A stretch of DNA of 64,000 nucleotides, taken from assembly GCF_009936235.1 (NCBI RefSeq), contig NZ_AP022314.1, forward strand, positions 310,001 through 374,000, given 5' to 3'. The DNA comes from Mycobacterium xenopi. Its GTDB lineage: Bacteria > Actinomycetota > Actinomycetes > Mycobacteriales > Mycobacteriaceae. Both the position numbers and the translations under genes were made by a program. Below, one piece after another: positions 46,145-55,192 of the stretch. The notes under the pieces were generated by a model that worked only from the letters and a program-made list of their open reading frames with translations, was not told the DNA's origin and searched no databases. Each line of letters opens with the position of its first letter. Position 1 is the stretch's first letter.

Positions 46145-47068
46145 ATGGCGCGAACCGACAACGACACCTGGGACATCACCGAAAGTGTGGGAGCGACGGC
46201 GTTGGGCGTCGCCGCGGCTCGGGCGGCGGAGACCGACAGCGACGACCCGCTGATCACAGACCCGTTCGCGCGACTGTTTGTCGACGCCGCGGGACAGGGG
46301 CTTTGGAGCATGTACTCGAGCCCCCTCGGCGACGTGGAACCGGATGTGCGGGCCTGGCTACAAGCGATGGTCGACTTCATGGCCGTGCGCACAGCTTATT
46401 TCGACGAGTTCTTCCTCGATGCAGCGCAGCGCGGTGTTCGGCAGATGGTGATCCTGGCGGCCGGCTTGGACGCGCGCGCATGGCGGCTGCCGTGGCCGGA
46501 CGGGGTCACGGTCTACGAATTGGACCAACCCAAGGTGCTGGAGTTCAAGTCCACGACCTTGCAACGGCATGGCGCTCGTCCGAAGGCGCGTCAGGTAAGC
46601 ATCCCCGTCGATCTACGCCACGATTGGCCAAAAGCTCTGCAGGGGGCTGGATTTGATGCATCGAAACCGAGCGCCTGGCTGGCGGAGGGCTTGCTGCGCT
46701 ATCTGCCGGCCGCGGCTCAGGATCTGCTGATCCAGCGTGTGCATGCGTTGAGCCCCGCCGGGAGTCGGCTGGCGGCCAACTCACCTGCGGGCGACTTCCT
46801 CAATCCGCAGCGGCTGAACCGCCAACGGCAACGGACGCAGCGGCTGCGCGCCGAGGCGGTCCGGCTCACCGGCACCGAGATACCGGACGTCGAGGAGCTG
46901 TGGTACCCCGAGGAACGCACTGACCTTGCCGAATGGCTACGCCAGCACAATTGGGACGCGTCGTCGGTAACGATGGCGGAGATGCTGACTCGTTACGGCC
47001 GCTGCATTCCTGACGAGGAAGCGTTGCCGCCAACCGTTTTCGTTTCTGCGCGACGCTTGGCCGACTAG
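46145..47068 (+). CDS. SAM-dependent methyltransferase, TIGR00027 family (Rv3767c-like)
   Basis: A 307-residue member of the large mycobacterial family of putative S-adenosylmethionine O-methyltransferases. It begins MARTDNDTWDITESVG; motif I lies in VILAAGLDARAWRLPWP and the acidic loop is VYELDQPKVLEFK. ATG 46145 is chosen as GGAGGTGA lies just upstream and the homologue starts at the same place. The physiological substrate is unknown. Confidence 0.9.
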   Translation: MARTDNDTWDITESVGATALGVAAARAAETDSDDPLITDPFARLFVDAAGQGLWSMYSSPLGDVEPDVRAWLQAMVDFMAVRTAYFDEFFLDAAQRGVRQMVILAAGLDARAWRLPWPDGVTVYELDQPKVLEFKSTTLQRHGARPKARQVSIPVDLRHDWPKALQGAGFDASKPSAWLAEGLLRYLPAAAQDLLIQRVHALSPAGSRLAANSPAGDFLNPQRLNRQRQRTQRLRAEAVRLTGTEIPDVEELWYPEERTDLAEWLRQHNWDASSVTMAEMLTRYGRCIPDEEALPPTVFVSARRLAD

Positions 47069-47116
47069 CGGTTGCTCACGACCGCGGCGACCGGGTAATC
47101 GGCTTCTGCACACCCG

Positions 47117-47269
47117 ATGTTTGGAGTTTTGCTGCGCGGGTATCGCTGTTGGGCCAAGATACACCTGGAAGCTGCGGAGGTCGGGATCATCTTGCTCGTA
47201 ATCGGGGCGGTGTTTTGGATCTTGGGCGCGGTCGGTCGCCCGGTGGCGGGCAGAAGGTACTGGTACTAA
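47117..47269 (+). CDS. Small membrane protein, DUF6131-like, probably truncated
   Basis: A 50-residue ORF. The C-terminal part, EVGIILLVIGAVFWILGAVG followed by RPVAGRRYWY, is a membrane helix plus basic-aromatic tail like DUF6131 proteins of mycobacteria. The first 20 residues look unlike the family, where I would expect a first membrane helix, so the gene may be truncated. The rest of 47069-47383 shows no other gene. Confidence 0.5.
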   Translation: MFGVLLRGYRCWAKIHLEAAEVGIILLVIGAVFWILGAVGRPVAGRRYWY

Positions 47270-47419
47270 CCCCCGCCCCTGCGGCCGATTCCGGCCCCGC
47301 CGTCGTGTCGCAGACCGGTCCTCACAGCTGACGCATAGGATTGACACAGCATCAACTCATCCGCCCGCGGATAGTGAAAAGCTGTGAGCCACCCCAATGT
47401 GTCCGGCGAGCGCGTCGTC

Positions 47420-48124
47420 ATGCGCCGTGCCGACGGCAACCCGATCAATGTGCTGGTAGTCGACGACGAAACCGTGCTCGCCGAGATGGTTTCGATGGCG
47501 CTGCGGTACGAGGGCTGGGACGTCAGCACCGCCGGTGACGGGTCGTCTGCGATCACCGCAGCACGCGGCCATCGTCCCGACGTCGTGGTCCTCGATGTGA
47601 TGCTGCCCGACATGAGCGGGCTGGACGTGTTACGCAAACTGCGCGAACAGAATCCGCAGCTGCCGGTGTTGCTGTTGACGGCCAAGGACGCGGTCGAGGA
47701 CCGCATCGCCGGGCTGACCGCCGGCGGCGACGATTACGTCACGAAACCGTTCAGCATCGAAGAGGTGGTGCTGCGGCTGCGCGCGCTGCTGCGCCGTACC
47801 GGGGTGACGACGGTCGACAGCGGCGCGCAGATCGTGGTCGGCGATTTGGTGCTCGACGAAGACAGCCACGAGGTCACCCGTGGCGGCGATCCTATTGCGT
47901 TGACGTCCACCGAGTTCGAGCTGCTGCGGTTCATGATGCGCAACGCCAAACGGGTGCTCTCCAAGGCACAAATCCTGGACCGGGTGTGGAGCTACGACTT
48001 CGGCGGCCGGTCCAACATCGTCGAGTTGTATATCTCCTACTTGCGCAAGAAAATCGACAACGGGCGCGAGCCCATGATCCACACCCTGCGCGGTGCCGGC
48101 TATGTCCTCAAGCCGGCCCGCTAG
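47420..48124 (+). CDS. tcrX: TcrX, OmpR/PhoB-type response regulator
   Basis: A 234-residue response regulator. Receiver domain with acidic pocket VDDE and phospho-acceptor Asp59 in VVLDVMLPD, Lys in LLLTAKDAVE; winged-helix output with STEFELLRFMM and RGAGYVLKP. ATG 47420 (MRRADGNP) gives the same length as M. tuberculosis TcrX; GTG 47384 would add 12 residues. It overlaps or abuts tcrY. In M. tuberculosis TcrXY responds to low iron and starvation. Confidence 0.93.
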   Translation: MRRADGNPINVLVVDDETVLAEMVSMALRYEGWDVSTAGDGSSAITAARGHRPDVVVLDVMLPDMSGLDVLRKLREQNPQLPVLLLTAKDAVEDRIAGLTAGGDDYVTKPFSIEEVVLRLRALLRRTGVTTVDSGAQIVVGDLVLDEDSHEVTRGGDPIALTSTEFELLRFMMRNAKRVLSKAQILDRVWSYDFGGRSNIVELYISYLRKKIDNGREPMIHTLRGAGYVLKPAR

Positions 48125-48125
48125 C

Positions 48126-49598
48126 ATGCGCCGAATCTGGTCGCTGCGAATACGCTTGCTGGCCGGTCAAATCGTGGTCTTGGCCCTGGTCTGTGTCGGG
48201 ATCGGTGCGGTGACCGAGCTGGCCCTGTACCGCTACCTGATGGGACAACTCGACCAGCAGCTGCAGGGCGCCTCGCATCGCTCGGCGATGACTTACGGCG
48301 AGCGACCGCCACCGCCAGTGCCATGGCGGCATCCGCGGGTGCCGATGCCGGGCCCCGGCCCGCGGTTTCTGGACGCTCCCGGCCAGCCCGTCGGCATGGT
48401 GGCGGCGATCGTCGGCGCCGGTGGCACCGTCAATGCCGGTTACCTGACCAGCACGGGATCCCGTTCGGCGGTGACCGATATCGCCGAGGCCCAGCTAAGG
48501 GCGATCGCCCCCGACCGCACCCCGGTCACCCGAGAGCTCGACGGGCTGGGCCGCTACCGGCTGGTGGCCGCGTCGGCGAAGCACGGCAACGACGTCATCG
48601 TTACCGGCTTACCGATGTCCAACGTCGACTCCACCTTGATCCGGATGCTGGTGAGCTTCGCGCTGGTCACCGTGATCGCGCTGGCCGCGGCGACGACAGC
48701 CGGCGTCGTCATCATCCGGCGGGCCCTGGCGCCGTTGAACCGGGTGGCCCAAGCCGCGGGCGAAGTCGTCGACCTGCCGCTGGATCGCGGCGAGGTGGCC
48801 CTGCCGGTGCGGGTGCCCGAGCCGGATGCCAACCCCTACACCGAGGTGGGCCAGCTGGGACTGGCGGTGAACCGGATGCTCGACCACATCGCGGCCGCGC
48901 TGTCGACCCGGCAGGCCAGCGAGACCCGGGTGCGTCAGTTCGTGGCCGACGCCAGTCACGAACTTCGCACCCCGCTGGCCGCCATCCGCGGCTACACCGA
49001 GCTGGCCCAGCGCATGCGCCCTGACACCGACGCGGTCTCCCACGCGATGAGCCGGGTCCAATCCGAGACCGAGCGCATGACCCGGCTCGTCGAGGACCTG
49101 CTGCTGCTCGCCCGGTTAGATTCCGGTAGGCCCTTGGAGCGCAAACCCGTTGACCTTTCCCGGGTGGCGGTGGACGCCGTCAGCGACGCGCATGTTGCCG
49201 GCCCGGACCACCAGTGGGAGCTTGACCTGCCCCCCGAGCCGGTGGTTGTCGCCGGCGACGCGGCCCGACTGCACCAGGTCATGACGAATCTGCTTGCCAA
49301 TGCCCGCATTCACACCGGCCCAGGAACCGTGGTGACGACACGGCTGACCACCGAGCCGACCCATACGGTGCTCAAAGTGATCGACAATGGCCCTGGCATC
49401 CCCGAACCGCTGCAATCGGAGGTATTCGAGCGCTTCGCCCGCGGTGACACCTCACGCTCGCGCAAGGGTGGCAGCACCGGCCTGGGACTGGCCATCGTGT
49501 CGGCAGTGGTCAAAGCGCACGACGGCACAATCGCGGTGCGGAGCGCCCCTGGCCATACCGAGTTCACTGTCCGGTTGCCTCTTACTAACCAGCAATAG
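48126..49598 (+). CDS. tcrY: TcrY, sensor histidine kinase
   Basis: A 490-residue membrane kinase. Two membrane spans (about 12-35 and 170-195) flank a periplasmic domain rich in Pro/Arg; HAMP follows; the dimerisation domain has His278 in DASHELRTPLAAI; the ATPase domain has the N box (NLLANARIHT), DNGPGIP and GSTGLGLAIV. ATG 48126 starts one base after the tcrX stop. All motifs are present, so the pair should be functional. Confidence 0.93.
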   Translation: MRRIWSLRIRLLAGQIVVLALVCVGIGAVTELALYRYLMGQLDQQLQGASHRSAMTYGERPPPPVPWRHPRVPMPGPGPRFLDAPGQPVGMVAAIVGAGGTVNAGYLTSTGSRSAVTDIAEAQLRAIAPDRTPVTRELDGLGRYRLVAASAKHGNDVIVTGLPMSNVDSTLIRMLVSFALVTVIALAAATTAGVVIIRRALAPLNRVAQAAGEVVDLPLDRGEVALPVRVPEPDANPYTEVGQLGLAVNRMLDHIAAALSTRQASETRVRQFVADASHELRTPLAAIRGYTELAQRMRPDTDAVSHAMSRVQSETERMTRLVEDLLLLARLDSGRPLERKPVDLSRVAVDAVSDAHVAGPDHQWELDLPPEPVVVAGDAARLHQVMTNLLANARIHTGPGTVVTTRLTTEPTHTVLKVIDNGPGIPEPLQSEVFERFARGDTSRSRKGGSTGLGLAIVSAVVKAHDGTIAVRSAPGHTEFTVRLPLTNQQ

Positions 49599-49864
49599 CG
49601 ACCGGCAATTGAAGCAACCACACCGAGTCGGGCCTCAGCTTGTCACCGAATCACCAAGAAACCCAAGCATGTTGGGCGAATCAGGTTGGAACACAGTTGT
49701 CGCGGTGATAGTGAAGCTCGCTCGGAAATGATCAACCCCACTGAACAGCAAGTCTCGTCGGCGGCAAGTTTTTTGGCCATTCGCAAGACCGCTGGTCAAA
49801 CGAACACCATACTGCTTGCGACGGCCCGCCGGAGTTGACGGGCCACGACACAAAGGAGATAGCG
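49599..49864. promoter_or_regulatory. Intergenic region upstream of lpqH
   Basis: 266 bases between tcrY and lpqH. AAAGGAGAT at about 49853-49861 is the ribosome binding site of lpqH. The region is less GC-rich than the neighbours, consistent with a strong promoter, but I cannot define its elements. Confidence 0.45.
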
Positions 49865-50308
49865 GTGAACCGTTGGTTCGTGGTTGCAGGCGGCGCGGCG
49901 ATGATCGTCGCGGCCCTGGCGGGATGTTCTAGCGGGGGTGGACAGAAAGTCAGCACTTCGGGCCACGCGAAAGTCGTGGTCGACGGCCAAGACCAGAACG
50001 TCAACGGTCCCGTCACTTGCCAAAAAGCGGGCGGCCAGCTCCAGATCGGCATCGGTCAGCCCGGTTCGCCCAACACTGTGGCGGTGCAAGCCACCGACGC
50101 CGATCCGCCCACTATTCATCAGATCGCGTTGGGCACGATCAATGGCGTGCCCCTTGCCTATCAGCAGGGCAGCCCCGGCGCTAACGCTCAAGCCACCAAG
50201 GACGGCAATGGCTACAAGTTCAGCGGCACGGCGACCGGTATGAACCCGTCCAACCCGATGGCGGGAATGGTCAGCAAGCCCTTCGAGGTCGATGTGACTT
50301 GCCCATAG
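49865..50308 (+). CDS. lpqH: LpqH-type (19 kDa antigen) lipoprotein
   Basis: A 147-residue lipoprotein. Signal peptide with lipobox LAGC (Cys21), then VVVDGQDQNVNGPVTC and NPMAGMVSKPFEVDVTC, whose two cysteines match the conserved pair of the 19-kDa family. GTG 49865 has a good RBS. The region after the lipid-anchored cysteine is short (SSGGGQKVSTSGHAK) and lacks the Thr-rich linker that is O-glycosylated in M. tuberculosis LpqH. It is transcribed in the same direction as tcrXY; by locus numbering the M. tuberculosis gene is opposite to tcrXY. Confidence 0.85.
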   Translation: MNRWFVVAGGAAMIVAALAGCSSGGGQKVSTSGHAKVVVDGQDQNVNGPVTCQKAGGQLQIGIGQPGSPNTVAVQATDADPPTIHQIALGTINGVPLAYQQGSPGANAQATKDGNGYKFSGTATGMNPSNPMAGMVSKPFEVDVTCP

Positions 50309-50326
50309 TCGGATCCGGGCAAGATG

Positions 50327-50354
50327 ACGGCGGCGTCCGCGGGGGCGCCGCCGT
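50327..50354. terminator. Hairpin after lpqH
   Basis: ACGGCGGCG (50327-50335) and CGCCGCCGT (50346-50354) form a perfect 9-bp stem with a 10-base loop, between the convergent lpqH and quinone oxidoreductase genes. No T-run, as usual here. Confidence 0.65.
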
Positions 50355-50403
50355 TATCGTGTACGACTTTTCGGCAGTCCGCCCGCAAATGCGGGCCCCA
50401 TGA

Positions 50404-51375
50404 TCAATCGACGTCAATCACCACTTTGCCAATCGCTTTGCGGTCCGCGACATACCGTAACGCAGCGGCGGTGTCGCCCAGCGGAAACCGTGCACCGATG
50501 TAGGGCTTGATCCGGCCGGCGGCGAACATCTGCTGCAGTTCCCGCACGTCTCGGGCGGCCTGGTCGGGATGGTCGGTGCCGAATGTCCGGATCTCCATGC
50601 CCTGCAACGTAATTCCCTTCAGCATCACCAGGTTCAGCGGAATAGCGGGAATCGAGCCCGCGGCGTAGCCGAGCGTGACGAACCTGCCGCCACGAGCGAG
50701 CCCGCGCAGCGCCGGCTCGGAATATGGTCCGCCCACAGGATCGAGCACCACTTGGGCACCGCCACCGGTGAAGTCCCGAATCCGCTGTTTGAGATCTTCG
50801 CGGTCGTAGTCGATGAGCGCCTCAGCGCCGCGCCGGCGGCACACGTCGAGCTTCTCCGGGCTTGACGCCGCCGCCAGCACCCGAGCCTTCATCGCGACCG
50901 CCAAATCGACTGCTGCCAGTCCTACTCCGCCCGCGGCTCCGAGAACGACAACCCAATCACCTTGCGCCACTTGGGCAACCGAACGCAGCGCGTGATAGGC
51001 AGTGCGATAGGTGACACCGAAGCTGGCCGCGGTGGCATAGTCGACGCCGTCAGGCACCAGCGTCACAGACTCGGTGCGCAGCAGCGCTTGCTCGGCGAAC
51101 GCGCCGACGAACGTGGTACCGATCACCCGGTCGCCCGGGGCGAGCGCGACGCCATCGCCGACGGCGACCACGTCTCCGGCCAGTTCACTGCCCGGGGTGA
51201 ACGGAACCGGGATCTGGACCTGATACTTTCCCGCGATCAGCAGCACGTCGGGAAAGTTCACCGCCGCTGCGCGCACTCGTACCACTAGTTCCCCCGGTCC
51301 GGGCGCTGGGTCGGGCAGCTCGTCGATAACCAGGTCTTCCGGCGGCCCGTATCGACGGCACACAACGGCTCGCAT
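50404..51375 (-). CDS. NADPH:quinone oxidoreductase, MDR family
   Basis: A 323-residue zinc-free medium-chain reductase (VNFPDVLLIAGKYQVQIPVPF, GAAGGVGLAAVDLA for NADPH). ATG 51375 overlaps the TetR stop, so translation is coupled. It is the last gene of a five-gene operon with acyl-CoA dehydrogenase, SDR and phosphotransferase genes; it may reduce an enoyl intermediate or a quinone. Confidence 0.87.
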   Translation of the reverse strand: MRAVVCRRYGPPEDLVIDELPDPAPGPGELVVRVRAAAVNFPDVLLIAGKYQVQIPVPFTPGSELAGDVVAVGDGVALAPGDRVIGTTFVGAFAEQALLRTESVTLVPDGVDYATAASFGVTYRTAYHALRSVAQVAQGDWVVVLGAAGGVGLAAVDLAVAMKARVLAAASSPEKLDVCRRRGAEALIDYDREDLKQRIRDFTGGGAQVVLDPVGGPYSEPALRGLARGGRFVTLGYAAGSIPAIPLNLVMLKGITLQGMEIRTFGTDHPDQAARDVRELQQMFAAGRIKPYIGARFPLGDTAAALRYVADRKAIGKVVIDVD

Positions 51376-51977
51376 CAGCGTACTCCCAAGCCGCGCAGGC
51401 AGAACCGCACCAGATGCTCGATGTCGTCGGGTTTGGGACGATCGGCGGATCCGACATAACGGCGCATGGCTGCGGCCGTGCACAGAAACACCGCGTCAGC
51501 GTCTCGCTTCGGGTCATCCCCGCCCAGAGCGGTGACCGGCTCGGTCAGCAGATCGCGCAGCGGCCGCAAGATCTCCTCGTCGACGTTGGCGCCGGCCGGC
51601 AGCTGGCCGGCCGCCGCGCGGCTCATGCTGATCAGATGAGGGTCGGCGACCTGTGCGAGCGTGCCCTCGATCCAGCGTGCGATCTTGCCCTCCGACCTGG
51701 ATTCCTTGGCCATCTGGTGCTGAAGGTACGACACGACGATCGCCACGCCGCGCTCCATGACCGCCAGGATCAGATCGTCCTTGCCGGCGAAGTAGCGGTA
51801 GAACGCCTTGTTCGAGGATCCCGCTTCGGCGACGATATCGCTGACACGCGGGGGCTCGGGTGCCACGCGTTCCATCACCCGCACCGCGGCGGCCAGGATG
51901 CGCTCGACTTCCTCGGTGGCTTCACGCTGGCGGTCGTCGAGGGCGCGTTCGACCGCTGCGGCGACTCGGCTGGTCAT
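51375..51977 (-). CDS. TetR-family regulator
   Basis: A 200-residue regulator with an N-terminal helix-turn-helix (VSDIVAEAGSSNKAFYRYFAGKDDLI) and a helical ligand domain. ATG 51977 overlaps the FadE stop as ATGA. Located within the fadE operon, it most likely senses an acyl-CoA or related ligand and controls this operon. No operator identified. Confidence 0.88.
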   Translation of the reverse strand: MTSRVAAAVERALDDRQREATEEVERILAAAVRVMERVAPEPPRVSDIVAEAGSSNKAFYRYFAGKDDLILAVMERGVAIVVSYLQHQMAKESRSEGKIARWIEGTLAQVADPHLISMSRAAAGQLPAGANVDEEILRPLRDLLTEPVTALGGDDPKRDADAVFLCTAAAMRRYVGSADRPKPDDIEHLVRFCLRGLGVR

Positions 51978-53281
51978 GACGAATCGGGCAGCGCCGGAAT
52001 GCGGTCCAGCAGATCGCCGTACTTGGCTCTGGCGGCCTCGACACGCTTGTCCAGCAGCTCGCTGGGCCATTCCGGATCCTCGGCCTGGTAGTTCTTCAGC
52101 AGCATCCGGGCCAGGTTCACCTTGTGCGCCTCGGTGGGCCCGTCGGCCAGACCGAGCGCCACACCGCCGAGCAACACGTTGGTCAATGGCAGCTGGTCGG
52201 TGAGCCCCAAGGCGCCGTGCACCTGGATCGCCCGCAAGCCAATCGATTTGAGCACCTGCGAGGCCAGGATCTTGCACACTGCGATCTCGGTGCGGGCGGC
52301 ATGCTCCCCGACGGTGTCACACAGCCACGCAGCGTGCAGGACAGCCAGCCGAAACGGCATCAGCTCGGTGTAGGAGTCGGCGATGAACGCCTGCACCAGC
52401 TGCTTGTCAGCCAGTGAACTGCCCTGGGTGAAACGGCTTTTCGCGCGCCGCGCCATCATGTCGATGGCGCGCTGGGCCACCCCGATGGAGCGCATCGCGT
52501 GGTGTAGCCGGCCGCCGGCCAGCCGGGTCTGCAAGATCATGAAGCCCTGGCCCGGTTCACCGAGCAGTGCGTCGGCGGGCACACGGACCTCGTCGTAGCG
52601 CACCAGCGAATGCCCCGGCTCGTGCGGGTGGGCACCGGCCAAATGGTGGGTGGCTTCGATAACCAGCCCCGGGGTGCCCGCCGGGACCAAGAACGTCGAG
52701 GCACCACGATGGACCGGCACGTCGGGGTCGGTGATCGCGACGACAATAAAAAACGAAGCAACGGATGCATTGGAAGAAAAGTACTTTCGTCCGGTGATGA
52801 CCCAGTCGTCGCCGTCGCGCACGGCTCGTGTCGTGAAAACTCGGGGATCGGCACCGCCTTGCGGCTCGGTCATCGAGAAGCAGGAGAAGATCTCCCCGGA
52901 CAGCAGCCCGGCGAGGTACCGATCTTTTTGCTCTTGGGTGCCGAAGCGGGCCAGGATCTCAGCGTTGCCGGTGTCGGGCGCTTGCGTTCCGAACACGATT
53001 GGCGCCCATGGGCTGCGCCCCAGGATCTCGTTGATCAGCGTCAGCTTGACCGCACCGAAGCCCTGCCCACCGAGTTCCGGGCCCAGGTGCGGGGCCCACA
53101 GCCCTTGGTCGCGGACCTGCTGTTTGAGCGGGTCGACGATTTTGCGGCGCTCGTCGGACAGCGGCAGGAACTCACAGCCGGGGAAGAGCACCTCGAGCGG
53201 TTCCACTTCGTCGCGGACGAACGCGCGAATCCAGTTGAGTTTCTCTTCGAACTCCGGTTCGGTGGAGAAATCCCATGCCAT
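51974..53281 (-). CDS. Acyl-CoA dehydrogenase (FadE)
   Basis: A 435-residue acyl-CoA dehydrogenase. FSCFSMTEPQGGADP and ITGRKYFSSNA give the FAD/substrate region, and QVHGALGLTDQLPL the C-terminal FAD-binding motif. It belongs to the group of ACADs found next to APH-type kinases. The exact FadE number is not resolvable from sequence alone. Gap to the SDR gene 15 bp. Confidence 0.92.
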   Translation of the reverse strand: MAWDFSTEPEFEEKLNWIRAFVRDEVEPLEVLFPGCEFLPLSDERRKIVDPLKQQVRDQGLWAPHLGPELGGQGFGAVKLTLINEILGRSPWAPIVFGTQAPDTGNAEILARFGTQEQKDRYLAGLLSGEIFSCFSMTEPQGGADPRVFTTRAVRDGDDWVITGRKYFSSNASVASFFIVVAITDPDVPVHRGASTFLVPAGTPGLVIEATHHLAGAHPHEPGHSLVRYDEVRVPADALLGEPGQGFMILQTRLAGGRLHHAMRSIGVAQRAIDMMARRAKSRFTQGSSLADKQLVQAFIADSYTELMPFRLAVLHAAWLCDTVGEHAARTEIAVCKILASQVLKSIGLRAIQVHGALGLTDQLPLTNVLLGGVALGLADGPTEAHKVNLARMLLKNYQAEDPEWPSELLDKRVEAARAKYGDLLDRIPALPDSS

Positions 53282-53296
53282 GTCCAGTCCTCTCAG

Positions 53297-54061
53297 CTAG
53301 GGGATCCCGCCGTCGGCCCGCAGGATCGCGCCGGTGGTGAAGCTGGACGCATCCGACGCGAGAAACAATGCGGCGCCGACGATTTCGGGCGGATCACCGG
53401 CACGTTGCAAGGCAAGGTGAGCAAACGGGTTCTGCGTCGCCTGCGCTAAATTCCAGGCCTTGCTGACGTCGGTCAAAAACGGACCGGCCATTAGCGTGTT
53501 GACGCGCACTGCCGGTCCAAACGCCTTAGCCAGCGCCTCCGTCATCGCGTTGAGACCGGCCTTGGCCGCGGCATAGGGCACGATATCCGGGGTTGGACGA
53601 AGTGAGCCTGCGGTGCTCACGTTGACGATCGATCCACGACCGGCTGCGACCATGCGCTCGCCCACCAATGCCGATAACCGAAATGGGCCCTTGAGGTTGA
53701 GGTTGACGACGGCGTCGAACAGCTTCTCGGTGACATCGGTGAGCTTGTCGTAGATCGGTGACATGCCGGCGTTGTTGATCAGCACGTCGACCTTGCCGAA
53801 CCTGTCATACGTCGCCTCGACCAGACCGTCGAGCTCGTCCCAGCGGCCGACGTGCACGGCATAGGGCATCGCGGCGCGCCCGGTCTTGGCCTCGATCTCC
53901 TTGGCGGTGGCCACGCAGTTTTCCATCTTGCGGCTGGCGATCACCACGTCGGCCCCGCAGCGGGCCGCGGCAAACGCCATTTCCCGGCCCAGCCCCCGGC
54001 TGCCGCCGGTGATCAGCGCGACTCGATCGGTGAGGTCGAAAAGCTCATCGGCGTAACCCAT
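53297..54061 (-). CDS. Short-chain dehydrogenase/reductase
   Basis: A 254-residue SDR with ITGGSRGLG (cofactor), INNAG and the catalytic Ser/Tyr/Lys in NVSTAGSLRPTPDIVPYAAAK. ATG 54061 lies one base after the phosphotransferase stop. Likely oxidises a 3-hydroxyacyl or similar alcohol in the pathway of this operon. Confidence 0.9.
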   Translation of the reverse strand: MGYADELFDLTDRVALITGGSRGLGREMAFAAARCGADVVIASRKMENCVATAKEIEAKTGRAAMPYAVHVGRWDELDGLVEATYDRFGKVDVLINNAGMSPIYDKLTDVTEKLFDAVVNLNLKGPFRLSALVGERMVAAGRGSIVNVSTAGSLRPTPDIVPYAAAKAGLNAMTEALAKAFGPAVRVNTLMAGPFLTDVSKAWNLAQATQNPFAHLALQRAGDPPEIVGAALFLASDASSFTTGAILRADGGIP

Positions 54062-54062
54062 T

Positions 54063-55109
54063 TCAGCCCTTCGTCGGCAGCGAGCGGGCCAGCTCGGCAG
54101 CCGTCGCAATCAACTGCAGGATCATCGGCCCGAACGCTTCGGTGATCTTGGGATCGACTTTGCCGGTCTTCACTCCGGCGGCGTAGGTCTTCTCCAGCAC
54201 GATGCCGAGTTTCCAGTTGGCCAGCACCAGGTAGTAGTCGATGTTGTCGGTGGATAGCCCGCTGATCTTCTCGTAGTGCTCGAGTAATTCGCTGCGGTTT
54301 GGCATGCCGGCCAGGTCGAGATAGAAGCCGTCGGTGCGTGGGTGTTCGCCGTCGTAACCCAGCAGACACCACGCCAAGTCCAGGAGCGGATCGCCAACGG
54401 TGGTCATCTCCCAGTCCACGATCGCGGCCAGCTTGGCCGGCGCTCCGTGCGCGAACATCACGTTGGCGAACTGGTAGTCGCCGTGCATGATGCCCGGGGT
54501 GTAGTGGCCCGGGCGGTTGCGGCGCAGCCAGTCCGCGGCTACGTCGAGGCCGGGGAGCTCGCGCACCCGATAGGCGTCCAGGAATGCCAGCCAGCGATCG
54601 ACCTGCCGTTCGTGGAAGCCCTCGGGGCGGCCGAACCCCGCCAAACCCCTGGCCCGCCAGTCCACCCGGCCCAACTTGGCGGCGCCGCCGACGAGCTCGA
54701 AAGCCAGCCCGCGCCGCGCCGTCAGGTCGGTGTCGAAGGGTGCCGGCCATCCACCCTGCATCGGGCTCCACCCGTCGACCGCTTGCATGACATAGAAGGG
54801 CATGCCGAGCAGATCGCCGGCATCGTCGGCGGCGATCAGCTCGGCATGGGGCACGTCGGTGCCGGACAGCGCCCGCACCAGCTTGATCTCGCGGCGCAGC
54901 CCGTCGATGCGGGCCTGGTCGGCGCGGGCGCCGGGCATCCGCAACACCATGCGCTGGCCGCCGCGCTCAAGCAGATACAACGTGTTCTGCGACCCGCCGC
55001 CCAGCGGTTCCAGGACCGGTTCTTCCCCGTCACCAGGCGCGCCGTGCTCGTCTAGCCAGCGGCCCAGGAGACCCGCATCCAATCGGGGTTCGCTGACCGG
55101 CACCGCCAC
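54063..55109 (-). CDS. APH-family phosphotransferase (ACAD10-like)
   Basis: A 348-residue kinase-fold protein. GIMHGDYQFANVMFA is the catalytic loop and AAIVDWEMTTVGDPLLDLAW carries the metal-binding Asp. It heads the operon phosphotransferase-SDR-FadE-TetR-quinone oxidoreductase. With the ACAD it resembles the two halves of human ACAD10/11, which degrade 4-hydroxy acids after phosphorylation; the same chemistry here is an inference. Confidence 0.86.
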   Translation of the reverse strand: MAVPVSEPRLDAGLLGRWLDEHGAPGDGEEPVLEPLGGGSQNTLYLLERGGQRMVLRMPGARADQARIDGLRREIKLVRALSGTDVPHAELIAADDAGDLLGMPFYVMQAVDGWSPMQGGWPAPFDTDLTARRGLAFELVGGAAKLGRVDWRARGLAGFGRPEGFHERQVDRWLAFLDAYRVRELPGLDVAADWLRRNRPGHYTPGIMHGDYQFANVMFAHGAPAKLAAIVDWEMTTVGDPLLDLAWCLLGYDGEHPRTDGFYLDLAGMPNRSELLEHYEKISGLSTDNIDYYLVLANWKLGIVLEKTYAAGVKTGKVDPKITEAFGPMILQLIATAAELARSLPTKG

Positions 55110-55192
55110 GGGAACACCTCACTCTCGCGGCAGAGAATAGCATTCTCCATTCGTGGCGGAAAACCACCTGGGTGTTTCCCAGCGACGGTCTC

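Noticed and set aside
47149..47331. 60-codon ORF upstream of tcrX
   Set aside because: The overlapping frame from 47117 encodes a clear membrane helix with a DUF6131-like tail; this one has no protein-like features.
43781..55109. Aminoglycoside resistance by the two APH-type genes
   Set aside because: Both are of the ACAD-associated type, and one is in an operon with an acyl-CoA dehydrogenase; a metabolic kinase is more likely.
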